The notes under the pieces are model-generated. The model was not told the origin of the DNA and made no database searches. It saw nothing but the letters and a program-made list of their open reading frames with translations. Below are positions 20,813 to 30,659 of a stretch of 64,000 bases of DNA, piece by piece. The stretch is from contig JAKARS010000004.1 of assembly GCA_021828375.1 (NCBI GenBank), forward strand, positions 1-64,000, read 5' to 3'. Origin of the DNA: Nitrospirota bacterium. GTDB taxonomy: Bacteria > Nitrospirota > Leptospirillia > Leptospirillales > Leptospirillaceae. How positions within the stretch are numbered: the stretch's first letter is position 1; every line of letters begins with the position of its first letter. The translations under genes and the position numbers were made by a program.

Positions 20813-22183
20813 ATGATGAAAAAGAAGATCACCTGGAACGAAAAAACGGTGGGAATTGTCAGCTTGGGGTGTCCGAAGAACTCTTCTGACACCGAGAGGA
20901 TGATCAGCGACCTTTCCTCGCGTGGATATAAGGTTGTTCCCGATCTCGAAGAAGCTGAGATCCTTCTGGTCAATACCTGCAGCTTCGTCACGGATGCCCG
21001 AAGGGAGTCTGTCGATACCCTGCTTGAACTCTCCCGTTACAAGGAGGAGGGGAAGGCCCGTTATTTGGTCGGTGCAGGATGCCTTGTGTCCCGCTACCGT
21101 GATCAGATGGGGGAGCTCATTCCCGAGGTCGACCTGGCCCTGACCACCTTCGAGGAGCATCGTCTGGGAGAAATCCTCGACCAGGTGGGGGGAAACACCA
21201 CCTCCTCCCTCTCGATTCGCCCCGCGCTCTTTCCCCTTCCGGGAGCCCGTCTGACCCCCCCCCATCGAGCCTACGTGAAGGTGTCCGAAGGGTGTGACCA
21301 CCCGTGCACCTTTTGCTCCATCCCTCTCTCCCGGGGAGGTCAGGTCAGCCGGACGCCGGAGAGTGTTCTGGCAGAGGTTCGTGACCTGGCCATACGTGGA
21401 ACCCGAGAAATCACCCTGATTGCCCAGGATCTGACGCGCTATGGTCAGGATCTGGGGCTGACCGACGGGTTGTCGGAGCTCCTGGAGCGAATCGATGCGG
21501 AGGGGGGAGTTCCTTGGGTCCGTCTTCTCTATGCCTATCCGACGCTTGTGACCGATCGCCTTCTCTCCGTCATGGCAAAGTCCCGGACAGTTCTTCCCTA
21601 TCTCGATATACCACTCCAGCATGTGGAGGCCAGTGTCCTGACTGCCATGAAGCGCCCAGGAAATGTCGAATTCATGAAGCGCCTTGTGGATCGAGTGCGT
21701 TCCGCGATCCCTGGAGTAACGCTCCGTACCACATTCATTACAGGATTCCCGGGAGAAACCGAGCGCGAATTTGAGTCGCTCATGGAGTTCGCGGCATGGG
21801 CCCGCTTTGACCATGTCGGTGTCTTTGCCTTTTCCCGGGAGGAGGGAACTCCGTCCTATTCTTTGCCGGATCAGGTTCCGCATCGGATCAGGATGCGCCG
21901 GAGAAAGGATCTTATGGCGCTGTGCGCCGGGATCTCCCTGGAAAAGAACAAGGCTCTTGAAGGTACAGTTCAGCCGATCCTCATTGAAGGGCTCTCCGAG
22001 CAGTCGGACCTTGTCCTCTCCGGACGGACGCGAGGAATGGCCCCGGATGGGATTGACGGAGAGGTCCTTGTCCTTTCTGGGCAAGGAAGTCCGGGAGAGA
22101 TTGTTGACTGCCGGATCGTCAAGGCTCGTCCCTTCGACCTTGAGGCCTGGGAGATCGGTGTCCCCGAGATCCCCGAAGCTTGA
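20813..22183 (+). CDS. rimO: Ribosomal protein S12 methylthiotransferase RimO
   Basis: VGIVSLGCPKNSSDTERM; VSEGCDHPCTFCSIP. Confidence 0.93.
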   Translation: MMKKKITWNEKTVGIVSLGCPKNSSDTERMISDLSSRGYKVVPDLEEAEILLVNTCSFVTDARRESVDTLLELSRYKEEGKARYLVGAGCLVSRYRDQMGELIPEVDLALTTFEEHRLGEILDQVGGNTTSSLSIRPALFPLPGARLTPPHRAYVKVSEGCDHPCTFCSIPLSRGGQVSRTPESVLAEVRDLAIRGTREITLIAQDLTRYGQDLGLTDGLSELLERIDAEGGVPWVRLLYAYPTLVTDRLLSVMAKSRTVLPYLDIPLQHVEASVLTAMKRPGNVEFMKRLVDRVRSAIPGVTLRTTFITGFPGETEREFESLMEFAAWARFDHVGVFAFSREEGTPSYSLPDQVPHRIRMRRRKDLMALCAGISLEKNKALEGTVQPILIEGLSEQSDLVLSGRTRGMAPDGIDGEVLVLSGQGSPGEIVDCRIVKARPFDLEAWEIGVPEIPEA

Positions 22184-22258
22184 GGAGGGGAAAGGAAGGC
22201 CTGTGGCGCAGTCGTTCTTCTCGGGCGGACCTCATCTCGTTGGAAGACAGAAAAACAG

Positions 22259-23335
22259 ATGAGCCGAATCCCACCAGAACCTCTTCGGGGAAGAGGGGCC
22301 CTCTCCCTTCCCGACAACCGTTTCGACCGGGAAATCCGGGAGCTCGTCTCTGACGACGGAGTTCCGCCTGCACTCGACAATGTCACGCGCCTCATTCCTG
22401 AGACGGCGCGAACAATCATCACGGAAAATGACTCCCCCGACGTGGGATTCTCCCGATCCGTGAACCCCTATCGAGGGTGTGAACATGGATGCATTTACTG
22501 CTTTGCTCGTCCATCCCACGCCACGGTGGGATATTCTCCGGGGCTGGACTTCGAACGGAGGATTCTGTTCAAAAAGGACGCCCCGGCCCTTCTGGAAAAG
22601 GAACTGTCAAAAAAGGGCTATGCCGTTGAGCCTTTGGCGCTGGGCATCAACACGGATGCCTACCAGCCGGCAGAGGATGCCCTTGGTCTGACGCGAGCGA
22701 TTCTGGGTGTTCTGGACAGATTCAACCATCCTGTGGTTCTCATCACGAAATCGTCCCTCATCGAGCGGGATCTGGACATTCTGTCTTCGATGGCGGGGCG
22801 GCACCTTGTCCATGTTCATCTCTCCCTCCCCACCCTCGATGAGGCTCTCTCCCGCCATCTCGAACCTCGGGCCACGACCCCGTCCCGCCGAATTGAAACG
22901 CTTCGCCGTCTCTCCTCGGCACATGTTCCCACCGGGGTTCTCGTCGCTCCCGTGATCCCAGGGTTGACCTGCCATGAGCTTGAGTCGATCCTCTCGATCT
23001 CAAGGGAGGCCGGAGGGGTCTCGGCAGAGTATATCCTTCTGCGACTCCCCCTGGAGGTTCGGGGCCTCTTTTCCGAATGGCTCGAACGGCATTACCCTGA
23101 CAAGGCCCAGGCGGTTCTCTCCCGGCTCCGGGAATACCATGGAGGAAAGCTCTATGATGACCGTTTTGGGGTTCGGATGCGGGGAGAAGGAATGATGGCC
23201 GATCTCCTCTCCAAGCGGATGGAGGTGGCCACAAGAAGGCTTGCCTTCCCGGGGCTCCCTCCTTTTGAAACGGGATTGTTCCGGCCTCCCTATCGTCCGT
23301 CTTCTTCTCGCCTGTTTCCAAACTTCATTCCCTAA
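22259..23335 (+). CDS. PA0069-family radical SAM protein
   Basis: SVNPYRGCEHGCIYCFARPSHATVGYSPGLDFERRI. Confidence 0.88.
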   Translation: MSRIPPEPLRGRGALSLPDNRFDREIRELVSDDGVPPALDNVTRLIPETARTIITENDSPDVGFSRSVNPYRGCEHGCIYCFARPSHATVGYSPGLDFERRILFKKDAPALLEKELSKKGYAVEPLALGINTDAYQPAEDALGLTRAILGVLDRFNHPVVLITKSSLIERDLDILSSMAGRHLVHVHLSLPTLDEALSRHLEPRATTPSRRIETLRRLSSAHVPTGVLVAPVIPGLTCHELESILSISREAGGVSAEYILLRLPLEVRGLFSEWLERHYPDKAQAVLSRLREYHGGKLYDDRFGVRMRGEGMMADLLSKRMEVATRRLAFPGLPPFETGLFRPPYRPSSSRLFPNFIP

Positions 23336-23350
23336 TATCTCGGAGACTCA

Positions 23351-24250
23351 TTGAAAGATCTCAAACTCTATCCGGCTCTCGCCCTTTTTTTTCTTTCCCT
23401 GATCTGGGGCTACAATTGGGTCGTCATGAAGGGGGCGCTGGCAGACTGTCCTCCGCTCCTCTTTGCCGCCCTCCGTGTCTTGGGAGGAGCGGTCGTTCTC
23501 TTTGCCATCCTGAGGGCCATGGGGCGCCCTCTGAGGATGCCTCCATTGAGGTATGTCTTTCCGTTGGGGCTTCTTCAGTCGACAGGATTTGTCGGGTGTA
23601 CCCTTTGGGCGCTGGAGTATGGCTCCGCGGGTAAAACGGCTATTCTCGTCTATATGATGCCAATTTGGCTTGTTCTTCTCTCCTCTGTCTTTCTCGGGGA
23701 GAGAATTCGGGGACTGGAAAAGCCGGCTCTGGGCCTGTCTCTTGTGGGCCTTCTTCTCATTCTGGACCCGCTGAACATAAAGGGAGGAACAGGACTCCTT
23801 CTGGCAGTTCTTTCGGGGATTTTCTGAGCCCTTTCAGCTGTTTGGCAAAAACGGTTCGGATCACCCGCCTTTGACATTCTTGATGTCACGGCCTGGCAAA
23901 TGGTCCTGGGAGGGGTCGTCATCTTGGGATTGGCGCTCCTCGTCGATCCCTGGTCAATTCACTGGACGACCGGCCTGACCTTGGCACTCCTTTATAATGC
24001 GGTGCCGGGAAATGCGCTGGCCTGGATACTTTGGGCCTATGCCCTCCATCGCCTTCCCTCCGGCGTCGCCGGTATGGGAACTCTTCTTGCTCCGGCCGTG
24101 GGAATTCTGGCCTCATGGGGCCAATTGGGGGAACGGCCGGATTGGCTGGAGGGAAGCGGTATGACCCTGATCTTTGTCTCGATGGCTCTTGTGATTGCCG
24201 AGCACATGAGGGACCATGAGACAATCGAATTTTCTGAGGCCCAGGAGTGA
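23351..24250 (+). pseudogene. EamA/DMT-family transporter interrupted by in-frame TGA at 23825-23827
   Basis: 23351-23827 and 23900-24250 lie in one frame (offset 549 = 3x183); joined reading GIF*ALSAVWQKRFGSPAFDILDVTAWQMVLGG. Confidence 0.85.
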
Positions 24251-24319
24251 GTTTCTGAAAGAATTCCAGAAGAAGCAGAAAGGTTGAGGTAAAGAGAACG
24301 CCATGATCAGGAAAAATGG

Positions 24320-24400
24320 TGCGAGAGGGGGGACTTGAACCCCCACGGGTTGCCCCGCCAGATCCTAAGTCTGGTGCGTCTGCCGTTTCGCCACTCTCGC
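24320..24400 (-). tRNA. tRNA-Leu (TAG)
   Basis: GCGAGAG...CCAGA-CTTAGGA-TCTGG...long variable arm CGGGGCAACCCG...GGGGGTTCAAGTCCCCCCTCTCGCA. Confidence 0.93.
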
Positions 24401-24437
24401 GGGTCGGAGTTTCTTATTTTATGAGGATTGGACCGCG

Positions 24438-25295
24438 TTGACAATCTCCGGGAGCCCAAGATTTTTGCAGGGAGTCAGGATCTATTCCCTCATCAACCTC
24501 CTTCTCTCTGCCATGATGGCGCTCGTCGCGCATCCCCGACTCTCGACTCCGCTTTTTGAGTTTCCCCTTTTGGCCATTCTCCATCTTCTTGTCCTGGGAG
24601 GAATCCTTCCCCTTCTGATGATCCGCTGGCTTGAATTCTCCCTCCATCTGCGGCTCGGGCTGGCCTTTACGCAGGCGGGAGCCGCTGTCCTGGTCGTGGG
24701 TTTTCTTCTTCATCCACGATCAGCCCTTCCCATGGAGGGAGGTCTCCTCGTGGCCGCAGGGATCCTTCTTGCCATGCTGTCCCTTCCTTGGACCCATCGT
24801 TCTTTTCGGTTCTGGTTTTTTCTTTGGTCGTCCGCGGTTTTCGGTGTTTACCTGGGAGGGGTTTTGGCCCGACCTGTCGTTGATCCGATTCCCTTTAGCG
24901 CGATTGCCGTTCATGCCCTGCTTGGGGGCGGACTGGGTCTCTTCTCGCTGGGATGGCTTCGCCGGGAAGGACCCCGATATCCCCTGTGGGAGGCTGCCTC
25001 TTTGCTCCTCATGATTGTGGGGGTGGGGCTGGTTTTACAGAGGACATTGTTGAATGGAACGATGGTTTTTCTGGTGGCGGGAGCCTTTGTGATTTTGCTG
25101 GAGGGAGTGAGCTTCCGGGGCCGTCTTCTCTCCATGGTTCTTTCCGGGGTGTGTGTGCTGGGCGGTGTTCGGGGATGGTTTCTTCCGGGAGAGTGGATCT
25201 CTGCGCTGGCAGGATCCTTTGTTCTCGGAGGGCTTGCGGGGCTTATTGGTGGTGCTAGGCCCCTGCCGTCACGACCGTCGGCTCTTTTTCCGTAA
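24438..25295 (+). CDS. Hypothetical polytopic membrane protein
   Basis: 285 aa, multiple predicted TM segments, TTG start; 3' end overlaps the convergent AAA+ gene by 41 nt. Confidence 0.6.
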   Translation: MTISGSPRFLQGVRIYSLINLLLSAMMALVAHPRLSTPLFEFPLLAILHLLVLGGILPLLMIRWLEFSLHLRLGLAFTQAGAAVLVVGFLLHPRSALPMEGGLLVAAGILLAMLSLPWTHRSFRFWFFLWSSAVFGVYLGGVLARPVVDPIPFSAIAVHALLGGGLGLFSLGWLRREGPRYPLWEAASLLLMIVGVGLVLQRTLLNGTMVFLVAGAFVILLEGVSFRGRLLSMVLSGVCVLGGVRGWFLPGEWISALAGSFVLGGLAGLIGGARPLPSRPSALFP

Positions 25296-28200
25296 CGACA
25301 GGCGCTCCTTCGGTGAGCTGGATCTGATTGTCCACGATTCCGATGCGGAGGGAGCTCTCCGGCGTCAGGGTGGATGCCGCATTGTCGAGGGACTTCAGTG
25401 CGGGGAGAAGAAGGGACTGGACCTTTCTCTGAAGCTGGGGAAGGGTCACCAGAGTCGGGTCAAGTTGAAAGGCGATGAAGGCGGGGACCTCCGGGTCGAT
25501 GTCGAGAACGCCTTTCATGGGGTGACCCTTGATGTAGGAGACCATGGTTTCGTAAACCGTTCTTCGGGCCATATCGATCAGGTCGGCATCGGTGTAGGTC
25601 GGGAACGGGACGATCAGGTCGAGAGTGTTCAGAAGCTCTCTCCCAAAGACGGGCAGGAAGGAGAGTCGGCCGTTCTTTTCTCCCAGTCTTTCGAGGATCA
25701 TTGCCGCGCGGTTGCCGCCTTTCAATTCTTCCATTTCGTCCCCCGAAAAGAGACTTGTGGAAAGGATGAGGGTGCTTTTGGGAACTGCGAGCCGTTTCTT
25801 GCCATTGGAGATGGTCCCGTCGGTCACATATTCCATCAGGAAGTCCCAGGCCGAAGGATGAGCCTGTTCGATATTGTCCAGGAAAAGCACAGAATCGGGG
25901 CGTTCCTCGAGAACGGTATGGATTCCCACCGGAAGCGGACTTTGGGCCGTTGACCCCAGGGGGCGCTGGAGGAGCATGCTGGCAAAGAGACGATCGGAAT
26001 AGAGCCCCATATCCCGAACCACCAGAGAGGGCTTTTCCGGGTCGAGATAGTGGGCCACCGCCCGGGCCGCCTCGAGCTTTCCTGTTCCCCGGGGCCCCGC
26101 AAAGAGAAAGGCCCCGAGAAGCCCGGAGCCGCCTTTCTTGATGCCATATTTCCCCGCCTCGAGAACCGAACGGACTTCCATCTGGATATCCTGTCTCCCC
26201 GGATAGCCCGGGAGGGCTTCAGCGAGAGGTTCAGGCATAAGAAGATGAAGGCTGCCGGCTTGCTCTTCGGCGCCTTCCGGGGCGGAGTCGCCTGAGGCGG
26301 CCTCCTCTGTGTGATCAAACTCGGCAAAGTTGATTTTGTCGGGATCGATCCCTTCAAGGATTTTGCCCAAGGCAAACTCTTCAAGTTCAGAGAAAAGGGA
26401 TCGGCCGAGCTCGGCCAAATCGAGGACCGAGGCAAAACGTCGGGCAATAAAAGGATCAATCTTGTTGACATCATCGGCCCCGCCGATCAGCCAGATATTC
26501 TTGTCCTCATTGGCTTGTGAGATTTCCATGACCTTCTGGTTGTAGAGCTCTCCGTGATATCCATAATTCGAGAGCTGAACCTTGGGAAAAAGCTCTTCGA
26601 CGGGATCAACAAAAATCGTTGACGGACGATGCTTCCTTGCCCGGAGGAGAAGGTTTCTGAATTCATTCCCGTCGAGGCGCTTCTCGTCCGAGGTCGTCAT
26701 GAAGCTGTAGCTGACCAGCTCGGAGAGGCGCATGGCGATTTGGCGGCGAATGCTCCGATTGCGACCGATGATCAGGATGGATTCATGAGACTTCTTCTGG
26801 CGATTGGAGAAGAGCTCGCTGGTCCGGTGGATGATGAAGGGGGCCATCGTCTCGTCGGTGAGTCGGGCCCGGACCCTTTCCATGGGGCCCGCGGTCGGAT
26901 CCTTCCAGTTTTGAGCCTTTCTTCGGATGGAAACATCGATGTCGAGCTGACGGAGAGACCGGCGAAGCTTTTGGGCATAGTCGGAGCTGTGGAGGACGAC
27001 TTCCCGAATGTCCTCCGCCGTGAATCCTTCCATCAGGGCTGAAAGCTTTCCCAAGTCAAAGCCCTGAACCATCTCGACGGTGAGGAGGGGGACATTGCCC
27101 GGGAGAAGCTCATTCTTTTTGGCTTCCTCCATCAGAAATCGTCCCAAAAGAGTCTTTCTCATCTCGAAGTCCGGCATTGGAATGGGAATGATCCAGTTGA
27201 TGATGGGGGGGGAGATGAAGAACTTGGGAAGGTCATCGGTCTTGTCGGCGGAGGCGATCAGAAGATGGGTCCTGTTTTTTGCCATTCTGGTCAGGAACGT
27301 CTGAACATTATGAAGACCTTGAGGATTTCCCTGAATTCCCCGGATGAAATTTCCGTAGTTCTCAATATAGATGATCAGGGGATTGAAGGGTTTGATCTTG
27401 AAAAGAAATCCCTTCCAATGATTTTCAAAGGTCTGGGAGTCCACGGTCAGCAAGGAGTCGAGAGAGAGGTTGAAGAGGGGGCGCTTGTATTCGCCGGCCA
27501 AGGCGCGCGCCATGATCGTTCGGCCGACCGAAGAGGATCCTGTCAACAGGATGCCGTTGGGAGCGGACCCCACACCCTTTTGGGCATTGGTGACCTGATA
27601 GAGGATCTGGGCCATCTCCGATTTGATCTCGGGGTTTCCCGCAATTTGGCTAAAATCCTCCGAAGGAACAAGAAGATTGGTCTTGGTGGTCTGGTGTTCC
27701 TCGTCGGAGATGCCCATTCGAAACAGTGCGACGAGCGAGAGAATTGTTGCCCCCAGCAGCCATCCCGCCCCTGTGCCCATGCTGATGAGGGAGACCATTC
27801 CCGAGGTGTTGCTCACCGTGGCTCCGGAGATCAGAAAGAAGCCTCCATAGATAATCGCCGAGGTCCAGAAGTAGATCGCTTTGGGCGCCATCCGGACCGG
27901 ATTGGGCTTGAAGATGATTTCTCCTTCGGCATTCTCCGAGTGAACCTGTGAGGGAATGAGAAGGAAGCAGAGGGAGGCAAGAAGCGTGACACCTCCAAGG
28001 ATCCAGAGCGACAGGGAGAGCGACCCTGGATCAGACCGGAAGGCAAAGCCGGCCAGCATGGCCGAAAGCCCGATAAAGCTCCAGATGGCAACAAAGGAAA
28101 AGGAGGGGGGAGGAATTCCCCGGGAAGACTTTTTCTTCCCTTTTCGCGACAGATAGGGGCGTCCGAGATTGCGTCCGATCCCTCCAAGGACGATGGCGTG

Positions 28201-28338
28201 GAGAAGAAGGACCAGAAGGATGACAAGGCTGGCCATGAGAGGCATCTGGGCATAGAGGGGATCGATCTCGTGGCGGAAGAAGAGCGCGGCGGAGACCCAG
28301 GAAAGCCCGACCAGCATGATGATGATCGGCTGGATCAT
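25255..28338 (-). CDS. Membrane-anchored protein with three AAA+-like modules and degenerate active sites
   Basis: ~6 N-terminal TM segments; FtsH-like module 1 (FSQIAGNPEIKSEMAQIL, LLTGSSSVGRT, LIIYIENYG); module 2 (ILIIGRNRSIRRQIA, TIFVDPVEELFPK); ClpB-D2-like module 3 (FLFAGPRGTGKLEAARAVA, SVLFLDNIEQAHPSAWDFLMEYVTDGTISNG). Confidence 0.85.
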   Translation of the reverse strand: MIQPIIIMLVGLSWVSAALFFRHEIDPLYAQMPLMASLVILLVLLLHAIVLGGIGRNLGRPYLSRKGKKKSSRGIPPPSFSFVAIWSFIGLSAMLAGFAFRSDPGSLSLSLWILGGVTLLASLCFLLIPSQVHSENAEGEIIFKPNPVRMAPKAIYFWTSAIIYGGFFLISGATVSNTSGMVSLISMGTGAGWLLGATILSLVALFRMGISDEEHQTTKTNLLVPSEDFSQIAGNPEIKSEMAQILYQVTNAQKGVGSAPNGILLTGSSSVGRTIMARALAGEYKRPLFNLSLDSLLTVDSQTFENHWKGFLFKIKPFNPLIIYIENYGNFIRGIQGNPQGLHNVQTFLTRMAKNRTHLLIASADKTDDLPKFFISPPIINWIIPIPMPDFEMRKTLLGRFLMEEAKKNELLPGNVPLLTVEMVQGFDLGKLSALMEGFTAEDIREVVLHSSDYAQKLRRSLRQLDIDVSIRRKAQNWKDPTAGPMERVRARLTDETMAPFIIHRTSELFSNRQKKSHESILIIGRNRSIRRQIAMRLSELVSYSFMTTSDEKRLDGNEFRNLLLRARKHRPSTIFVDPVEELFPKVQLSNYGYHGELYNQKVMEISQANEDKNIWLIGGADDVNKIDPFIARRFASVLDLAELGRSLFSELEEFALGKILEGIDPDKINFAEFDHTEEAASGDSAPEGAEEQAGSLHLLMPEPLAEALPGYPGRQDIQMEVRSVLEAGKYGIKKGGSGLLGAFLFAGPRGTGKLEAARAVAHYLDPEKPSLVVRDMGLYSDRLFASMLLQRPLGSTAQSPLPVGIHTVLEERPDSVLFLDNIEQAHPSAWDFLMEYVTDGTISNGKKRLAVPKSTLILSTSLFSGDEMEELKGGNRAAMILERLGEKNGRLSFLPVFGRELLNTLDLIVPFPTYTDADLIDMARRTVYETMVSYIKGHPMKGVLDIDPEVPAFIAFQLDPTLVTLPQLQRKVQSLLLPALKSLDNAASTLTPESSLRIGIVDNQIQLTEGAPVVTEKEPTVVTAGA

Positions 28339-30203
28339 CGGTCATCCTCCTTGGACGTTCCGGGAGACGGCCCTCCAGAAAGATGTTCGGAGATCCGCCG
28401 GGCCAGGGAGGCAGGAAGTCCCCCTTCGCGGGCGATTCTTTCGGGGCCCGCGGATTTGAGTTCTTCCACCGATCCGAAGGTCAGGAGCAGCTGTTTCTCT
28501 CGGGAGGGGCCTATGCCCGGGATATCCAGAAGTCGAGAGTGGGTCAAAGCTTCCTCCCGAAGCTTTCGGTGGTAGGTAATGGCAAACCGGTGGGCCTCGT
28601 CCCGGACCCTCATCAGCAGGTGCGTTGCCGGCCGGTGCGGGGGAAGAATCAGGGGGGAGTCGAACTCGGGAGAGACGAGTCGCTCGAGGTGACCAGTGCG
28701 GCTTCGCTCCTTGGCGATTCCCATGACCTGTTTGGGGAGTGGCGCTTTGCCGATCTGGTGGAGGGCGGCCAGTGCGGCCCTGAGCTGCGGCTCTCCGCCG
28801 TCGATGAGCAGAAGGTCGGGCAAGGGGCGCTCGTCGAAATGACGGGAGAGAACCTCGGCCAGCATCCGAAAGTCATCCTGCCCCCGGTCGTACCGGATCC
28901 GAAATCTTCGGTAGAGAGACTTTTCAGGGAGACCATCGACAAAGACGACCAGGGAGGCGACGGGAAAGGAGTCTCCGGTATTCGAGATGTCCACGCAGCC
29001 AATGCTGGCGGGAGCTTGTTCAAGACCAAGCATCTCGCGAACCTCTTCGAGGGCCTGCCGAAGATCGGACTGGCTCTTTCCGCGTTCTTTCAGGGAGGCC
29101 CGGGCATTGTTTTGCGCGAGTTCGACCACGGTCTTCTTTTCTCCTCGCCGGGGGTGGGTAACGATGACCTTTCCACCTTTCTTTTCGGACATCCACTCGA
29201 GGTTCATGAGGGCTTCATGGGTCAGGGGATGGGAGAGAAGGATCTCCTCCGGAAGTGCCGTTGTCTCCTGGGAGTAATGCTGTTCGAGAAAGGCCATGAG
29301 AAGGTCGTCAGGGCTGTCCTGGTCGAAGTTTCTGATATGGACCTCCCGTCGCCCGGCGATACGTCCGTTTCGGACAGAGAGGAGTTCGATCTGCGCGGAG
29401 CCTTCGTCTGTCTCGACAGCGACGGCATCCACCGCGGAAGAAATCCGAAATTCGACGGTTTGACGCTCAAGGATGGTCCGAATGCTCTCGAGTCGGTGCT
29501 TGGCCTTGGCCGCTTTTTCGAACTCTAGATTTTTGGCATGGCGAACCATTTCATTGTGGAGAAGGGTCTCGAGGTCGCTGTTCTTGCCTTCAAGAAAGAG
29601 TCGGACGCCATCGGCCATCCTGCGGTATTCCTCCCGGGTGACAAGTCCGGCGCAGGGTCCCATGCAACGGCCGATCTGGTATTCAATGCAGGGGCGATCG
29701 ATCGTTTTTCCCAGGTCGAGGCTGCATGTGGCCAGCGGAAAGATCCGGGAGATGGATCCGAGGGTTTCCCGGAGGGCGCCGGGATTGGCGTAGGGGCCAA
29801 AGGTCAGATCGGGGCTTCGGGACACCCTGCGTGTGACCGAGAGCCTCGGGAAGTCTTCAGACCAGGAAAAGCGGAGATAAGGGTAGGTCTTGTCATCGCG
29901 AAAGAGCACGTTGAAACGTGGCCGGTATTTCTTGATGAGGGTATTTTCGAGAATAAGGGCGTCGAGCTCGCTTCGGGTCACCAGTGTTTCAATGTTTGCA
30001 ACCCGTTCGGTCATTTTCCGGATGCGTGGGGAGGTGGGGCGGGTCTTCTGGAAGTAGGAGCGTACCCGATCCTTGAGGCATTTGGATTTTCCGACATAGA
30101 GAACCTCTCCCTTGTCGTCCTTCATGAGGTAGACTCCCGGCGAGTCGGGCAAAAGCCGAAGCTTTTCCTCTAGCCGAAGAGGTGTCTGTTTGCCCTCGTC
30201 CAT
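28335..30203 (-). CDS. uvrC: Excinuclease ABC subunit C
   Basis: LPDSPGVYLMKDDKGEVLYVGKSKCLKDRVRSYF; LLIDGGEPQLRAA; HhH C-terminus. Confidence 0.96.
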   Translation of the reverse strand: MDEGKQTPLRLEEKLRLLPDSPGVYLMKDDKGEVLYVGKSKCLKDRVRSYFQKTRPTSPRIRKMTERVANIETLVTRSELDALILENTLIKKYRPRFNVLFRDDKTYPYLRFSWSEDFPRLSVTRRVSRSPDLTFGPYANPGALRETLGSISRIFPLATCSLDLGKTIDRPCIEYQIGRCMGPCAGLVTREEYRRMADGVRLFLEGKNSDLETLLHNEMVRHAKNLEFEKAAKAKHRLESIRTILERQTVEFRISSAVDAVAVETDEGSAQIELLSVRNGRIAGRREVHIRNFDQDSPDDLLMAFLEQHYSQETTALPEEILLSHPLTHEALMNLEWMSEKKGGKVIVTHPRRGEKKTVVELAQNNARASLKERGKSQSDLRQALEEVREMLGLEQAPASIGCVDISNTGDSFPVASLVVFVDGLPEKSLYRRFRIRYDRGQDDFRMLAEVLSRHFDERPLPDLLLIDGGEPQLRAALAALHQIGKAPLPKQVMGIAKERSRTGHLERLVSPEFDSPLILPPHRPATHLLMRVRDEAHRFAITYHRKLREEALTHSRLLDIPGIGPSREKQLLLTFGSVEELKSAGPERIAREGGLPASLARRISEHLSGGPSPGTSKEDDR

Positions 30204-30372
30204 GAAGGAACCCCCAAGTGAGCGGTTGTCGGATGATTGTCGCCTCTCCTATAATCAAAGAGAAGAAGACCCCAATCCTTTCCGGAGGAAACGGAAGAGA
30301 CATTCATTCTTTGTCTCCACCTGCTTTCTCATTGTATCATGGCATTTTTACAGGGTAAGGAGGCAACACACC

Positions 30373-30642
30373 ATGGCTTCCAATCAGGAGGATCCGCCAC
30401 GGGAGACACACTCCGACGCGAATCATGAGGAGGACGATCCGGCCCCGCTTCTCTCTGAGCCCATCACCTCCAAGGAGTGGTGGGGGCTCGTCCGATACTT
30501 CTTGGGGGGGCTGGCCGTTGCCCTGTTCTTTTTCTTTATGATGGCCAACGGTCCCAAGGGAGTTCTCGCGGGAGGAACAGCTCTTCTGGCGGGTTTGCTG
30601 GTCTGGCTCGTCTACCGGTTCGTTTTTCGATCGGATGAGTGA
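30373..30642 (+). CDS. Small two-TM hypothetical protein
   Basis: MASNQEDPPRETHSD...YFLGGLAVALFFFFMMANGPKGVLAGGTALLAGLLVWLVYRFVF. Confidence 0.6.
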   Translation: MASNQEDPPRETHSDANHEEDDPAPLLSEPITSKEWWGLVRYFLGGLAVALFFFFMMANGPKGVLAGGTALLAGLLVWLVYRFVFRSDE

Positions 30643-30659
30643 CGGGGAAGAGAAGGCTT

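Noticed and set aside
20609-22084. 491-aa minus-strand ORF opposite rimO
   Set aside because: Shadow ORF: RimO on plus has full family motifs; the antisense translation has no recognisable domain.
23825-23827. TGA as selenocysteine codon
   Set aside because: The equivalent residue in EamA proteins is most likely Trp; no redox motif and no obvious SECIS hairpin.
28383-29528. 381-aa plus-strand ORF opposite uvrC
   Set aside because: Shadow of a clear UvrC coding frame.
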